A DNA stretch of 64,000 nt, taken from the NCBI GenBank assembly GCA_907163375.1, contig CAJQUW010014423.1, forward strand, positions 299,897 through 363,896, in the 5' to 3' direction. The notes under the pieces are model-generated. The model worked only from the letters and a program-made list of their open reading frames with translations. It did not search any database and was not told the origin of the DNA. The DNA comes from Prostheceraeus crozeri. Lineage: Eukaryota; Platyhelminthes; Polycladida; Euryleptidae. Numbering within the stretch: the stretch's first letter is position 1; each line of letters opens with the position of its first letter. Both the position numbers and the translations under genes were made by a program. This document shows, piece after piece, positions 12,991-25,794 of the stretch.

Positions 12991-14440
12991 CCAATAATCT
13001 ATGAAGAATATCAATGAAAATGGCATCCATAGATTGAATGGGCATTTGACATGGTTGATGGAAGAAGTCTCACGGAAAAATTGATTTGGATGGAAATGGA
13101 TGTGAGAATAGTTGACGTTGTGCGTAAAACTCATGAAAGAGAAAAAGTTATTATGAACTCCAATTTGGACAAATGGAAAGAAGCAGGTACCGGTATATGG
13201 CAAGGATGCAAAATTTCTCCAACGTTATTTGTCATAATCGAGAATGCACTTATTCGTAAAGTGAATCATATGTGGAAAAATGGGATAAACATAATTATAT
13301 TATCGGACGACGCTTTGATTCCAGAATATCTAGAGGAAAATTATCCGAAAAAATAACGCATACGAATATGGACGCTTTAGCTTACAGATAAATAATGATA
13401 GTGATATTCTGTTGCTAGGTGGAGGCGAGGCTAGAAGTGTTTGGACAAACACAGAAATGTGCAAATAGAAGAAGAAATTCATTGTTTAGGTATCAAATTG
13501 ATCGATAACAAGAAAATAACAAGATATCATATCAAACAGATAATAGAAAATGATAAAGTCATGGACATTGGATGCGTTACATGTTAAGAGGCCAAATTAT
13601 GAAAGAAAGGTTGGGGAGAGCGATTTGGAGTGATGCAACAATTCCTACAATAGTTTATGGTATGGAATCTATTGTGCTTACAAAAAAAGAAAGAAATTAA
13701 ATGGAAGCCGAAAGAATGTGCTTAGAAGTATGTTGCAATATCCTAGAAGAACAGTCCCTATAGATCTGTCTATTGGGTGAAATAGCTTCCAGCTTCCAGA
13801 GAGGAAGAGATAGAGAAAGTAAACTAATGCTCCTAAAACATGTGATGGATGATATAATTGTTTTAGAAGAAATTGTAAGACAACAGGAAGTAAAAGCTCA
13901 ATGCTGAAGCAATGTGAAGATTACATTATTGAAGTATGAGCATCGTGGAGTGAGATTGAAGAAATGTCGAAGAAGAATCTAAGGAAGATGTGCAAGCCTA
14001 TGAATGAGAAGGAATGGAAGAAGGAAATAGAAAAGTCAAGCCTAAAATACCGTTTGAGAATTAAGAGGAAAGTAGGGATGGACTAGAGGTAGAGTAGAAA
14101 GAAAAGTAGAGCCGGAGACCAACTGAAAACGGCACAGTGCTGCAAGGAGCAAAACAGGCCAAACAAGAGAAGTGAGGAAATGCGAAGTAGACGGAGTATA
14201 AGAAGATTTAGAGCACATACTAAAGGACTGTAAATAGTGTGAAGAGTTAAAGAAAAGATCTGACATGGAGAGATTGAGGAGGCATCTTCGGAAGAGAAGG
14301 CGAAAGTTTCAAGTAGGAATATTTTGCAACACACGCTGATGAGGGATATAAGCAAAGTAAATAGATAAATGGAGAATGAATAGGCAACGAATGAAAAATT
14401 GGTTACAGAGTGCCTCAATTAAGGCAATACTCCACCCCAA
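12991..14440 (+). mobile_element. LINE reverse transcriptase remnant (plus strand)
   Basis: The open stretch 13,051-13,356 carries the reverse-transcriptase block GIWQGCKISPTLF (the QGxxLSPxLF motif), followed by a decayed palm box LSDDALI. Downstream, in broken frames, come a thumb-like part and a C-terminal zinc-knuckle-like end reading EDLEHILKDCK near 14,200-14,230. That order and the terminal H...C knuckle are typical of non-LTR LINEs without a long 3' ORF. Many stops and shifts show an old, dead copy. Its family differs from the CR1-like copies elsewhere in the window. Confidence 0.65.
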
Positions 14441-15760
14441 ACGTAATCAATAGTAAGCATGCATCTTCTTTGTTATCACTTTTATTGCTAGAAAAATCGC
14501 AATACAATTAATGTCTTCTCTTTCTATCAGTTTGTTTCCTGCACTGCACATGTCAGAAAATGAATTTGTTGCATTGATTTGTCGTCTGCAATCCGTGATG
14601 TTCATCGCCCCATCAATGCGTCTACATCTTGACGTCTCTACCAACACTCAAGGAAACTATTAACCAACTCGATTGAAGTTTCAATGCAAATTTGACTTTG
14701 TCTAGAAGGTAATAATTCATGAGGAGGTAATGATGTAAGAGAAATTGCATTGGTATGAGAAATGATGGCTGAAGAAATACTGCGCACGATAAACGTTGTT
14801 GTAGATTTTGCCACATATTGATTGCACAAGAATTTAGTGCTGAAATTTAAATTTTGATCAACAATTTACGTGCACGTACAATACAGACATTATGAATTCT
14901 ATACTGTTGAATATAATTAAGAATAATTAGGAATCATATATTAGTGGCATTAAATATTGCTAAAGAGAAACTGTAATTCATTCCGCTGGAGGCATTTTCA
15001 GCGTGCAGATATCACCCTAAGTGTTATCACCATTTCAACTTAAACACAGTTGCATGTAAATGATGCATGTAGGTAGATATGGTCGATTTATTGGCTGCAG
15101 TTACTTTGGCTCATTTCACCGTTACGACATGTTCGCACTTGTTCGTGTTATTAAAAGTTTGCTGAGCCTCATTTATGGACGATGTTTACTTACATACAAC
15201 GTCAAAATACTGTGGCATCTTATCAAGCGGATTTATCTTTTTTAAGGAGCGGATCAAACATTTTGCATGGGTGAGGTAATAAAGTCTACTAGGCACTACC
15301 GTTTAGCAAACACCACACAGCCATATGCATGTTAAAAAACAAAGCAATGCATTCAGTCGTAGACAATGTCTTTTAATGCATTTCCATTTACTCAATTGTC
15401 TTGAACAAACTGCTTATACAAATTAAATATCGGCTGCCATGGCGATGACATTAGTGATTAGAGAAACGGATTTTAACTTGGTTAACAGAATTAACATAAG
15501 GACCAGTAATGTATTGTCATTGTGTTCGAGCCACTTTTGAAGTCAATGAAAAGACACATTTTCAGCGCATCATCACTTTGAACTCAAGAATGCATTTTCA
15601 TTCACAACGTCTGTAGGCTACAAATATTTGAGCTCCTCCACTATTGCATCGCCGTTCTTGCTGTTATGAACAATGAACTCTATCTGAAATTATGAAAAAT
15701 TTAAGGAGCAGTGTCATTCTCTCCGATGATAAAATATCTTGACATTGGAAGATGATGCGA
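14441..15760. other. Intergenic, nothing seen
   Basis: No coding or RNA signal recognised. Confidence 0.4.
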
Positions 15761-16270
15761 TCACAGGAGCCAATTTATACTGTAAGTTAATAAACATACA
15801 GTAATTCCACTCATTGGGAAAAAATTGCATTCTGATATTTTAAAGAGATTTATTGGAGTAGGTCTCCGGCTATTGTCAGACAAATTCGTTTTATATGTCG
15901 AAAACGTACGCTCGACGTCGACGATCGTGATAGGCGCAAAGGTAAAGGAAACATGTTGAGGAGACATGTTGTCCGCAAATGAGTTCTCGTCACCTGACAA
16001 CACTGGCAATTTTTTGATGGCATTCTCCACATCGGTGACGGCTGAGAAAGCGTCAATCAGACTCAATCCTTGGGTTTCCAGTGATTTTATCAGATTAGGT
16101 AGAAAGTGCAAGTTGGCTGCGATATATGCTTGCCCTGATCTTAAGTCCTTGTTACCGATGATTGCCTGACATTGTCTGATCGATGCTGCATCGTCAGAGT
16201 CAAATGAATGAAGAACAGTTTGTACGGAGTCCAAATTTTCGGCGCAAAATCGTACAACGTTTACCCACAT
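15761..16270 (-). pseudogene. hAT transposase C-terminal fragment
   Basis: This 169-residue leftward frame looks like the C-terminal part of a hAT-superfamily transposase. The best evidence is the block FAPITIVDVERTFSTYK, which matches the hAT dimerisation (hATC) signature with its VER-S/T-FS core and the trailing NLSDNSRR. The N-terminal half (WVNVVRFCAENLDSV) resembles the helical insertion domain of this group. There is no BED finger and there are no terminal repeats, so it is a fragment. It differs in sequence from the transposase at 25.8-29.0 kb, so it derives from another hAT family. Confidence 0.55.
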
Positions 16271-19200
16271 TCCCGATACGATCAGGTGGCAGAGAAAGTG
16301 TCGGATTTGCTTCTTTCCATGAAACTATTTATTCTTGACAGATCATTAAAAATTTCAAATTTTTGATAAAATATGGTCAAAGACAATGGAAAATGTACAT
16401 AGCCTTTGAATATGGTGACTGTCGATGTATCCCAATTTTCAATATTTTTGCTTTTAACAGGTGATTAAATCAAGGGCGCTCAACAAAATGCAAAGTATTT
16501 GAGCAAGCCTAAATGCAATTGAATCCACAAACCCTAGATATTTAAAAATGTTTAGTCAAAATATTGAAAATACCCCAAAAATCCTAAGTTATTTTTAAAA
16601 AGATATATTACTTAAAAAAAATTTTCCAGGCCATAGTTATAACTATGTATTGGACCCCACCGTATCGTGCATTGTATTGATATATCGAATGATCAATTAA
16701 TTATTGATAATGATTAATAAATTGAAATGGACCATCGAGTCATGGGAAGAAATCAAGCTTCTTTCTTGACATGTGTGGTAGTCAATGTCTTTGATTTTGA
16801 TATTTTATAGAATTCGCTAAGACTCAAATAATCTGTGCTTTATGTAGAATAATAGATTAATCATGGATAGTTTGATAACAATTCGCTAACAGCACTCTTT
16901 CAATGAAAAAGCGTGTTTTGCAAAGCTCCCGTCATGGAATGTATCGCACAAAGGTGGGATGTTCAAAGTTTTTGTCTTCCAATACAAATTGAACATTCTT
17001 GGGTGTTACTTGCCTTTCAATATAATTGATAAACGCAATCTATCTAATTGCAAGAACTAGCATCAAATTCAGGAGGACGAAAGAAATCAAATAAACTATT
17101 TTGATAATAGCATTTATTCAAGACTGAGCAGATTATAGATGACCATTTCTATAATTAATGTGATTAATCAGATTTAGTTGCACCGATTTTATTCAAATAG
17201 AATGATAAATTTGTGGATGAATTGCTTGGGGGAACTTTATCCACTGGCGGGGTGGACGCAATTTGATTTTCTAAAATTTAGTGATTAGAAGGTTGCAGTT
17301 AGTCTAGTTTGCATTACTTCTTATCTCTTGACCACTAGTTTCATTATGCATTTTATAATTCCATTAAAATTGATACTGAGACACCTAGCTTAACGAGACA
17401 TTGAATTATTACTGCCCTATAATTGGTGCGATGCTCTGGCTGTAAATGTTTGGAAATACAGAGTTATGAAGAATCAGAACACATAGAAGATCGCAAACAA
17501 GGCAAAAAATGTCTTGCTCTAAGATTAATATCTTGCTTGTGAGGCAACTGATGAAATACTTTAAATGAAATCCGCATGACCAGCAACACCGCTTTGACTC
17601 AGATAGGCGGAACATATGGACCAGAGTGAGCGACACAAGAGGACACTGAAACCCTTGACATATTTCATGCGGTACTATGAAGCATCTAGCAATATTTCTA
17701 AGGCATGTTTCACAATTTTAATTCCCTTGTCATTATCAATTATATTTTGTCAAGCATAGCTGTAGGCATTTTACCATTTCTTTCATCAACCTTGCTTAAT
17801 ATGCAAAATGCTATGTATTAAACCATTAAATAATTCAAACCATTAATGGACATACTAAATAACGCTTTCAAAATGATAGCGAACATGTATTGCAGGCTAT
17901 ATGAGAACGTAATTATTAGGTACTGGGTCTCCATAATGTGCATAATAAAAGTAAATTAATCATCTCTTATCAATAAATTTCATGCTTGCTTTCAATACTG
18001 AGATATCATATTATAACATCTCAGGCACTTAGGCCTACTATACTTGACACCATAATTCACCTTTTGCATAAATCGTGTAGTATATACGAACATACTATTG
18101 CATAAAATAGTGCATTCTTGCGGCGCGTGGGGATTCCCATAGGATTTCCATGGAGATTTAATGCTGTCAGGTAATGAAGAATCAAGTCATACGGTAATTC
18201 TGTCTCAGTCTAGCCATACATAATCTCAGGCACGAGCTTCCATAGGTGTTCCTTCGCAGGTATCAAGCTTCTATTCAGTTCAGTGCAATTATCATGAAAG
18301 TTGAAAGAGTATAGCCTTATTTCTTCCTCATGAGGCAGATTTCATTGAGAAGTCACTATGCAAAAAATCGCGTGATTCCAGGTCATTCATTCATGAATCG
18401 CGCGATTGATTCCATCGCACGATTAATCGAGCGAAATCGATTAACTGCACACGCCACTAACTTTTTGCAGTTTCTGGAGACCGAAATAGAATGCAAATTT
18501 TGCAAATTTTTCGCAGGATGCATTGTCAGAATAACATTGGCTACATAAGGGGTACCAATAGCCGTTGCGCCCTCCGTTATCGCCTGTGGTTATTTCAAAT
18601 ACCCGATTGTGTAATAGTGTGAACGGCCTATTATGAACATTATACCACGTTGTAGCATCTCTTGCAATCACATTCTGTAACATCGTTCTAAAAATGGAGC
18701 TTTTGAAGCGGATTCGGTTCCACGGTTCTTGAACAGGGGTTGCAAAAAATTAGTTGATAAGTGAAAAGAAATTGTAATGATAATCACTTGATTTTATTTG
18801 CCAGATTCGAACATGCATTATTGCAATTACTATATTTGTAGTTACTAATAGTACATGTATTTTTGAATGTGAAGCAGCTCCTCTTGTTTGAGACTGCTCA
18901 CTGGCAGTTCGTAGTAACAGATATAATAGGAAGGAGGGCACTGGTGTGTGCATTTTTGTTCACAGTCACCTTGCTCTCCCTATTCGTGTTCATTTTCCAG
19001 ACTGTCCATTAATTACTGAAATTGTGTCCTTTTTTTATTAAAATCCCTCTATGTAATTGTATTGTGCATCCCACCTAACTTATGGATTGGTGAGGTTAAT
19101 GACGTCTCTGTTTTTCTGCAAAACTGTTTGCGACTATCTTGAAAATCAGTCATCATCTCGTGTAGAACTTTGTAGGTGGTGATTCCAATACTTTCCCTTA

Positions 19201-19780
19201 CAACATACTTAGAAATGATTTGGGACAGTTCCAAATGGTCCAGTCACCTACACTTGACTCCTCTATTCTGGACAAAATTTTTTGTTGATCCTTTGATGCA
19301 AACAAAATATAGTACACATGCTACGTGTACAGCATTCGGTGTTTCCATTCATTCACTCGTCATTATGAGACCCTTATTAAATGGCATGTGGCGCATCACT
19401 CATGTAAATCGTGTGTAAGATTTAAGAAAATGTCAAATCGATTAATTTGTTGAATTCTTCAAATAACTCGTGGCATTTTACTGACCATCATTGAGCTTAG
19501 AAGATTAATATACTATTTCTTATAATTTTGTAAATGTGGCTGTCAATGCTATACCGCAAAGCTATGTAGAGATTTCATCCCGGGACAGGGCATGGATGAG
19601 GCCTTTCATAAAACATTTCATAATATTAATCAATATTAATTCAAATATTGCATTCTCATTTCGAAGATTAAAAAAAAGCAGGAGAGGCTAAAAGTAAAAA
19701 GACTTTAAGAAAAAAGGTCAAAGATGAGATATCCAAAACAAAGCGTTTTTGGGTGAAGAAGCGCCAATGAAAATAGCGCA
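16271..19780. other. Intergenic, no gene seen
   Basis: The stretch holds only short random frames. I looked for transposase, reverse transcriptase and tRNA signals on both strands and see none. Confidence 0.4.
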
Positions 19781-20080
19781 GTGAAAATAAAAGTATATAG
19801 TCCATTGTGCGATCTGAGACCCAAATCTTTTGCTCTTTTTGAGGACTTTTTCCCCATCTCTTCAACTGTGAAATTTCGTCGCGCAACATTTGATTCATCG
19901 TTTAATTGGGACTATAACGTTAATTTTGTGCTTGTTTGCAAAGGAATTAACGCATTTCGTCGTCTAAAATCGTGTGGTGTTTGTAAATCCAATTTGATCC
20001 CAGAATTGTGCGTTTTCATGCGATCCATAGTTATCCAGACTGTTCTAAGATGCTCTGAGTGCTATCCCGTGACATGAAGT
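19781..20080 (+). mobile_element. LINE 3' fragment (reverse transcriptase thumb)
   Basis: The translation contains FNWDYNVNFV followed by INAFRRLKSCGVCKSNLI. These resemble the post-palm blocks of CR1-like LINE reverse transcriptases (LGVTF...W..HV and the ALRRLKSCGV block). No palm lies upstream, so this is a short decayed 3' piece. It is separate from the LINE starting about 200 bp downstream, because that one shows earlier ORF2 domains. Confidence 0.5.
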
Positions 20081-20268
20081 TCAGATGTTTCAGCAGGATA
20101 AACCCTAGTTGACTTCAGTCCTGAAGAGAATGATTAATGAAAGAAGAATGACGTACACAGGTCTAAACACTGACCTCAATACAATCATTTGAAGGAAGTA
20201 CGAAATTTATAAAGCCGGAAAGTCATGAAGCGGGAGGATGACATTAAGGAATAAAAAGGCATTGAATA

Positions 20269-20823
20269 TTGTTAAATATGGATGTTTCAGGGTACAAAGA
20301 GCTTCAGGGTGACCAAGCAACCACTTCCCCATTTCCTGATGAGATTTTGGGGCTGTCGCACTTTGTTATGGAAATCTCTAACCGTTTTTCGGCATATTTC
20401 AATAATGATCCTGATTCGATAGTGATCAGATATTTGAAAATGAAGTTTGAGACATCAATATATCTGAAGAGATGGTTTACCGCTCAAAAGAAAACAATCT
20501 CGTGATTATGACAGTACTGATGCCAATTGACTGCTTCGAGAGAGTGCGGCGGAGATTATATTAGCACAATTGGCGGATATTTTTCGAACATCCATTGAAA
20601 GCGAATGCTTTCCAGATTTATGGAAGAGCGCTTTTGCAAGACCGACTCCGAAAACAAAAGAGCCATCGATTCATGATTTTCGGCCTATCTAGTTGCTGTC
20701 TATGATATCTAAAGTTTTCGAGAGACTTGTCCTTGCTCAGATAAAGTCGTAGCTCTTAATACACTTTGGTGATAATCAACACGCGTTTCGCCCAGATCGT
20801 TCCACATCAAGTGCTATCATTGA
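20269..20823 (+). mobile_element. LINE ORF2, left half (split by hAT insertion)
   Basis: This is the part of a LINE reverse-transcriptase gene upstream of the hAT insertion. In decayed frames it reads ESECFPDLWKSAFARPTPK, then DFRPI, LLSMISKVFERLVLAQ and finally HAFRPDRSTSSAIID. This is the standard finger-domain order of CR1/Jockey-like enzymes. The homology stops at the target duplication 20,816-20,823 and resumes after 29,510 with the palm and thumb blocks. In-frame stops show the LINE is dead. Confidence 0.7.
20816..20823. repeat. Target site duplication of outer hAT (left copy)
   Basis: The 8 bp ATCATTGA recurs at 29,510-29,517 at the other end of the element. Eight bp is the hAT signature length. 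Confidence 0.8.
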
Positions 20824-21881
20824 TAAGGATATGAAATGGAAAATTTTCTGGAAATTTTTCCGGTCATTTTTCTGGAAAAATTACCGGAAAAATATAACAT
20901 TTTTCCGGAAAAATATAATATTTTTCCACTTGTAATTTTTCCGTTCAATTTCTGTATTTTGGTGAATCACTTCATTAGTAATTTGAAAAAGATATAATAA
21001 CAACATTGCGGTTTGTATCATACGACTGCATATGACAGCCATAGCTTCAAAGGAAGAGAAATATTTGCTATCATAATAGATAGCATAATAATGTGTTTAT
21101 CTGCGAAGTTTAGCTAAACGTTTTTGCTTTAATTTCTTTAATAGTAGCCCTAAATTTTGTAAAATGTTGTAATGGTACATTAAATATTTCAACTTTCATT
21201 ATCATGAATCATTCTTATTAATTATAAGATTTATAACCGTATAAAAGCGTGAGCCGTCACGCCGTGTAGCCTACTATTTCATTAATGTTGTAGCCTACTA
21301 TGAATCCTCAATGTTGTACTTCTCGAGAATGTCATCTGAAAATATAAACTCTCAGAACAAGCCCTAAACCTAAATATTGAATGAGAGCGTGCTGCATTAT
21401 CAGGGTCGACTGTAGTGAATGAAATAGGCCTAAATACATGTTTAATAATAATCGTTTACTATATTTATTGTTTTACACTGATAGCTGTTTCGTGTATTTG
21501 AAACATACAGCTCTAACAGCTCTAACTTTCAAACTATTGAAGCGATTGACTTCGTCTATGAGAAACGGATGAATCAGAGAATTAGGATCATTTCGTCTAT
21601 TCATTTAACTAAAAATTCTCAATACGAGAAAAGTTATGTAAGATAGATAAAATTCAATGCCTCAAAATCTCCTTGTCGCCTCTTCCCTACAACATTTTAA
21701 TTATGCGCGTGCGTCGGCAGGGAAGAGCCACCATAATTCACTATGAAACCCGGTCTCTATTGATGGATGAGACACGATGGAATTGGAGGTGAGATAATTG
21801 GAGTCATAGAAATGGACATGTTTCGCTCCTCTGTTTGTCTAGAAGAGACATGGCGAAATCCCAGTGGCAACACGGCGGCCT

Positions 21882-24800
21882 CAGTGGTGGCGCCAGGGTC
21901 CTAGAGCTGGGGCGTCCATGGAAGCGTTGTGCCGACAGTTTTAACCGAGGTGCCGACAGGCTATACCGGCTAATTATTGTAATTTATGAACAGCTATGCC
22001 TACTTGTGGGCTATACATACACATGTCAATTGTGCAATTGAGTTGTAAATGTGCAATGTTTGCACACATAAAAAATTGTGCAATCGATGCACACTTTGTT
22101 ATGCACCTACACATATGTCCGATTTCTTCTTTCAGACAATTTACATGTTAACTGTCACCAAAAATGTGTTCCTATATCTGAGATTTCTTTAACTATTAAT
22201 AACGAGTATATCTATGATTTTCTTTCAAAATCTTACGTGATGCATGTATGTTAACTTTGAGAATTTTGAAACAAATGCCTGTTGGCTTACCTCGTGTACA
22301 TTGCATAAGAGCAGGTAGCAAGTTTTGTAACGGTTTGTTAAATTTCTTCTTGCGGGAACAATTAAAATTCGTAAATAAGTAGCTATGAACTGAAAGCATC
22401 TTCGCCGTATGTAAACGCTACGTGTTGTATAAATACGAGGATGCTTTGACTCATGTAGCGTGCGTGATGATGACCTTCATCATGCACTCTATTTTCTAGG
22501 AGTTCTCGACTACACCATAAAAGCTGTCAACTATGTCAATCGATTTAATGCTAATGCATGCATGTAACTCAAATAATCAGAGCCTATGTAGGAACTTTAT
22601 GCATTTGTTTTCCAAATTCAATTTGAGAAATAGGTATATAGAGAAAATATTAGAATTTTTATTATGTACAAATGGTGAGGACAAGGAACTGCCGCATCCA
22701 TATGTCATAAAACTTCGAAAGACATGGGATGTATACATGTACTTTTCCTAACGTGTTAGGACACGATTTTCAAGAAACAATATCATTTATGTACAAAAGC
22801 AAATGGATAGAGCTTGCAAGTTATAACTTCGTTTAAATCAGTATTGGGCCTACATTTACAAAAGATACGAGCAAAACTGAAATGAGATAGGTCTACAAAA
22901 GTAATTGCTATTCGTGATGCTATTTTATACATAAACAGAGAAAATAACACTAAGGACAATGATCAATGCCGTCCTTTTTTCTTGATAGTAATCGCATCAT
23001 ACTTTTCACCTCAATATCAAGATCGTCTTGTTGAGCATTGTAAATTTCTCCGAAGGGTCGGATGATATCCTACCTTAAAAAAGCTTTGCTTCCAGGGGTC
23101 AGTGCCGATATACCTTTCATGATAACCTTATTTTCCTCGTTAAATCATCGGTTCAATTCGTTCATGCAAAGATCAATTATCGGATAAAATACTTGTGTGT
23201 GGAAATCAATAATGGAAGAGGATCCTAGCGAAGATATAACTACACTGTCTTTTAAACATTTCGATTGTTTTCTAATTCTTTTTCTAGTGCTTGTACTTTT
23301 TCAAGACCACAAGCATCACAAAGCCCATCTGCTTGATTTGTTTCATAACTCCTTGGCCTGGCTAAGTTGAACCCGGAGAAAGTTTAACCTTATTATCTAG
23401 ACTCCTACAAATTGAATTAGAAATATTTCGATTACTATATAAAAAGTGAAATTTAGATATAGGCATACTAAATGTGCATTTATGTCCAATTGCAAGAAAA
23501 TTATGTATACTGCATTATTATGACTATCACTTAGGAACTACAACCTTGCGCTTAACTACAAAGCATTTTGTATGACTGACCATTTGACTGCATGGGATGC
23601 AGACTATTTGCCTACACGGATGCTATGGTTATATGACTACCCATACTGTAGGTTACACTGCATGTACACTATATATCTGAATGTATGTGACTTCTGTATT
23701 TCGCAATAGTAAAGGGGATTTTCAGTCAAAAAGATGCAAATTTTTCTTGAGTACTTTCAAAGTATATTTGTAACTATTAAAGCCTATCTTAACTACTTCC
23801 AAGATGAGACTTGCCAAGATCTCATGTTTGAAGCTGCTGTCGAATCGATTGCAATTTTGAACTTCCGTCTCCACTCTCAGGCCGGTCCCTCTCAGATTGT
23901 CAAAGTTGTTGCTTTCGACACTACACCCAGACAGGTCATTCAAACGAAGTAGGAGAGGAAATCTTAATTTCTATTAAAACATACTGTAAGTGGTGGCCAG
24001 CCGTCACTGGGGTGTCCCTACTTCTCATGGCCAAGTCAGTGGTACATCTATGCCTCCATTTTTTCCTTCGACTGCTTCACTCAGCGGAAAAATTCCACAT
24101 TCTCGCCAAAGTCAACCACCTGGGATGATGTCCCAGTAGCGACGGCCAACACGTCGAAGTTAGTCGGAACTGCTTCCAGAAACGACGCAGCGACCAGGCA
24201 ATAGAGCCGCTGATGAGGTTACTCCATACCTTACTGTACCACTGACTTTGAAAGTAAGGCATCAATTCATAATTTGACACTCTGTGTAGCAGATCGACTT
24301 ACCGTTTGAACTACTCGACAACGCGAACAACAGGCGTTCTATTGACTGTTGAATCAGTCGTGCGACTTCAGAAATGGTGCAGATGTGGCGTTTCGTTTTC
24401 CTTTAAACATCCAAATGAAAGCAAATCACATGACTGTAGCATATTTGGACCATCTCATTGGCAAAATAGCAAGATCATCGCACGATATGGTCTACGCACG
24501 ATCGCTATACGCTCACGCAAAATTTGATCGATCACACCACTACCGAAATCTGAATTAGCTCCTTGTCTCTCAAGATATACGATCTGTTGATTGATTGTAT
24601 TAGCAGGTGGAAATCTCTAGTCGAAAATCGCTTATCTATTATCCTATCTCATCATCATTCAAAAAAATCCACTGAGAAATCAGTTGTAATGCTACATGTT
24701 AATAGGTAGCAAATCTATCAGATAAAATACGCTCGTATATTCTGAACACGGCAAAATCATCAAAAATGACAATTGCTCCTTCATATTGTCAGCTGCTCTA

Positions 24801-25247
24801 ATTATTCATTAAAGTAATGTCTCAGAATAAGATCTCAGAAACGTGATACCGAACCTTGACAAGACGATAACAAACTTTTATCTTGTGTTTAATGATCATC
24901 TATTATAGTTGTGCACGTGTCAACTATTATCAAATAACCAAAAACTCGACACAGAGAAAATCTCTTCCCTATACAATCTTGATACCGCTCAACAGGATAA
25001 AGAGATAAAGTTGTAAACAAAAATGCTTGTAGTAATGTTGCTGACTTGGCTAGCAATCCAAGTCAATATCTAATGTAACGATTCGTAACTGTACTCTCTA
25101 TTATTGTAATGCAAAATATAGGTGCTGGAGGCCGACTGCCGACAAAATTTAATCCGGGTGCCGACAGTGGCCCTGCCGATGGGGGGTCCAATAATTTTCT
25201 TGGGGGGCATGTGCCCCCCCCCAGGACCCCCCGTAGCGCCACCCCTG
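21882..25247. mobile_element. Nested non-autonomous hAT-type element, 3.37 kb
   Basis: It starts CAGTGGTGGCGCCAGGG. Read inward from the right end it starts CAGGGGTGGCGCTACGG (14 of 17 identical). It is flanked by a perfect 8-bp duplication GGCGGCCT (21,874-21,881 and 25,248-25,255). TGCCGACA motifs repeat near both ends (21,930-21,960 and 25,135-25,170). The interior (22.0-25.1 kb) shows no transposase that I can recognise, only short frames, so it depended on a helper. CAG-start ends and 8-bp duplications assign it to hAT, in a family different from its host element. It lies in the 5' leader of the outer hAT, ahead of the transposase start. Confidence 0.85.
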
Positions 25248-25794
25248 GGCGGCCTAGTAAGACGGGTCAAGCTCTGAAGCACAATATATTGCTGAGATAT
25301 GAAAATCACACCAGATGTAGACGCGGGTGGCTGTAGATTCCAGAAGGACTGTCCGATTCCTGTTATTCCAGTGGCAGTTGAAAATTCAGATCTTCTACAA
25401 TTCATCTCGATCATGCGAGGGTGTTCGAACAAAATTGTAGGATTTAGCAGGCGATCGAAGTTGAGTACCACACTATCACCGTCTCAATGCTATTGACACA
25501 CTATGAATGGGAATCCTTCATCGAGATAGCTGCGCTTAGCGCCCTCACCTGGTGCATTGTTCGGGATTGTCGCGTTGTCAAGTGAGCAGGTCAGGGGAGA
25601 ACTGGCTGGCTGTCACGAACAATAGAATTCGCTGCACGTCTTCTCTAGGCAGACAGACGCCCACCTACCCAATCTATCTCTGTGATTAGAGCTATTACAT
25701 CATTGTCCTTTTCTTCCTCAGATTGAAAATTCATTGCTTTTTGTCGATGTTGTTATCTGCGGTAGGTCAAACAGTGTGAATTGTGAATTCTGTT

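Noticed and set aside
15060-15245. Short plus-strand frame (61 residues) and similar isolated frames at 16-19 kb
   Set aside because: These lengths are expected by chance, with no motif and no neighbouring support.
25109-25471. Gly/Pro-rich frames near 25.2 kb
   Set aside because: They lie in the G/C-run terminal region of the nested hAT-type element and come from low-complexity sequence.
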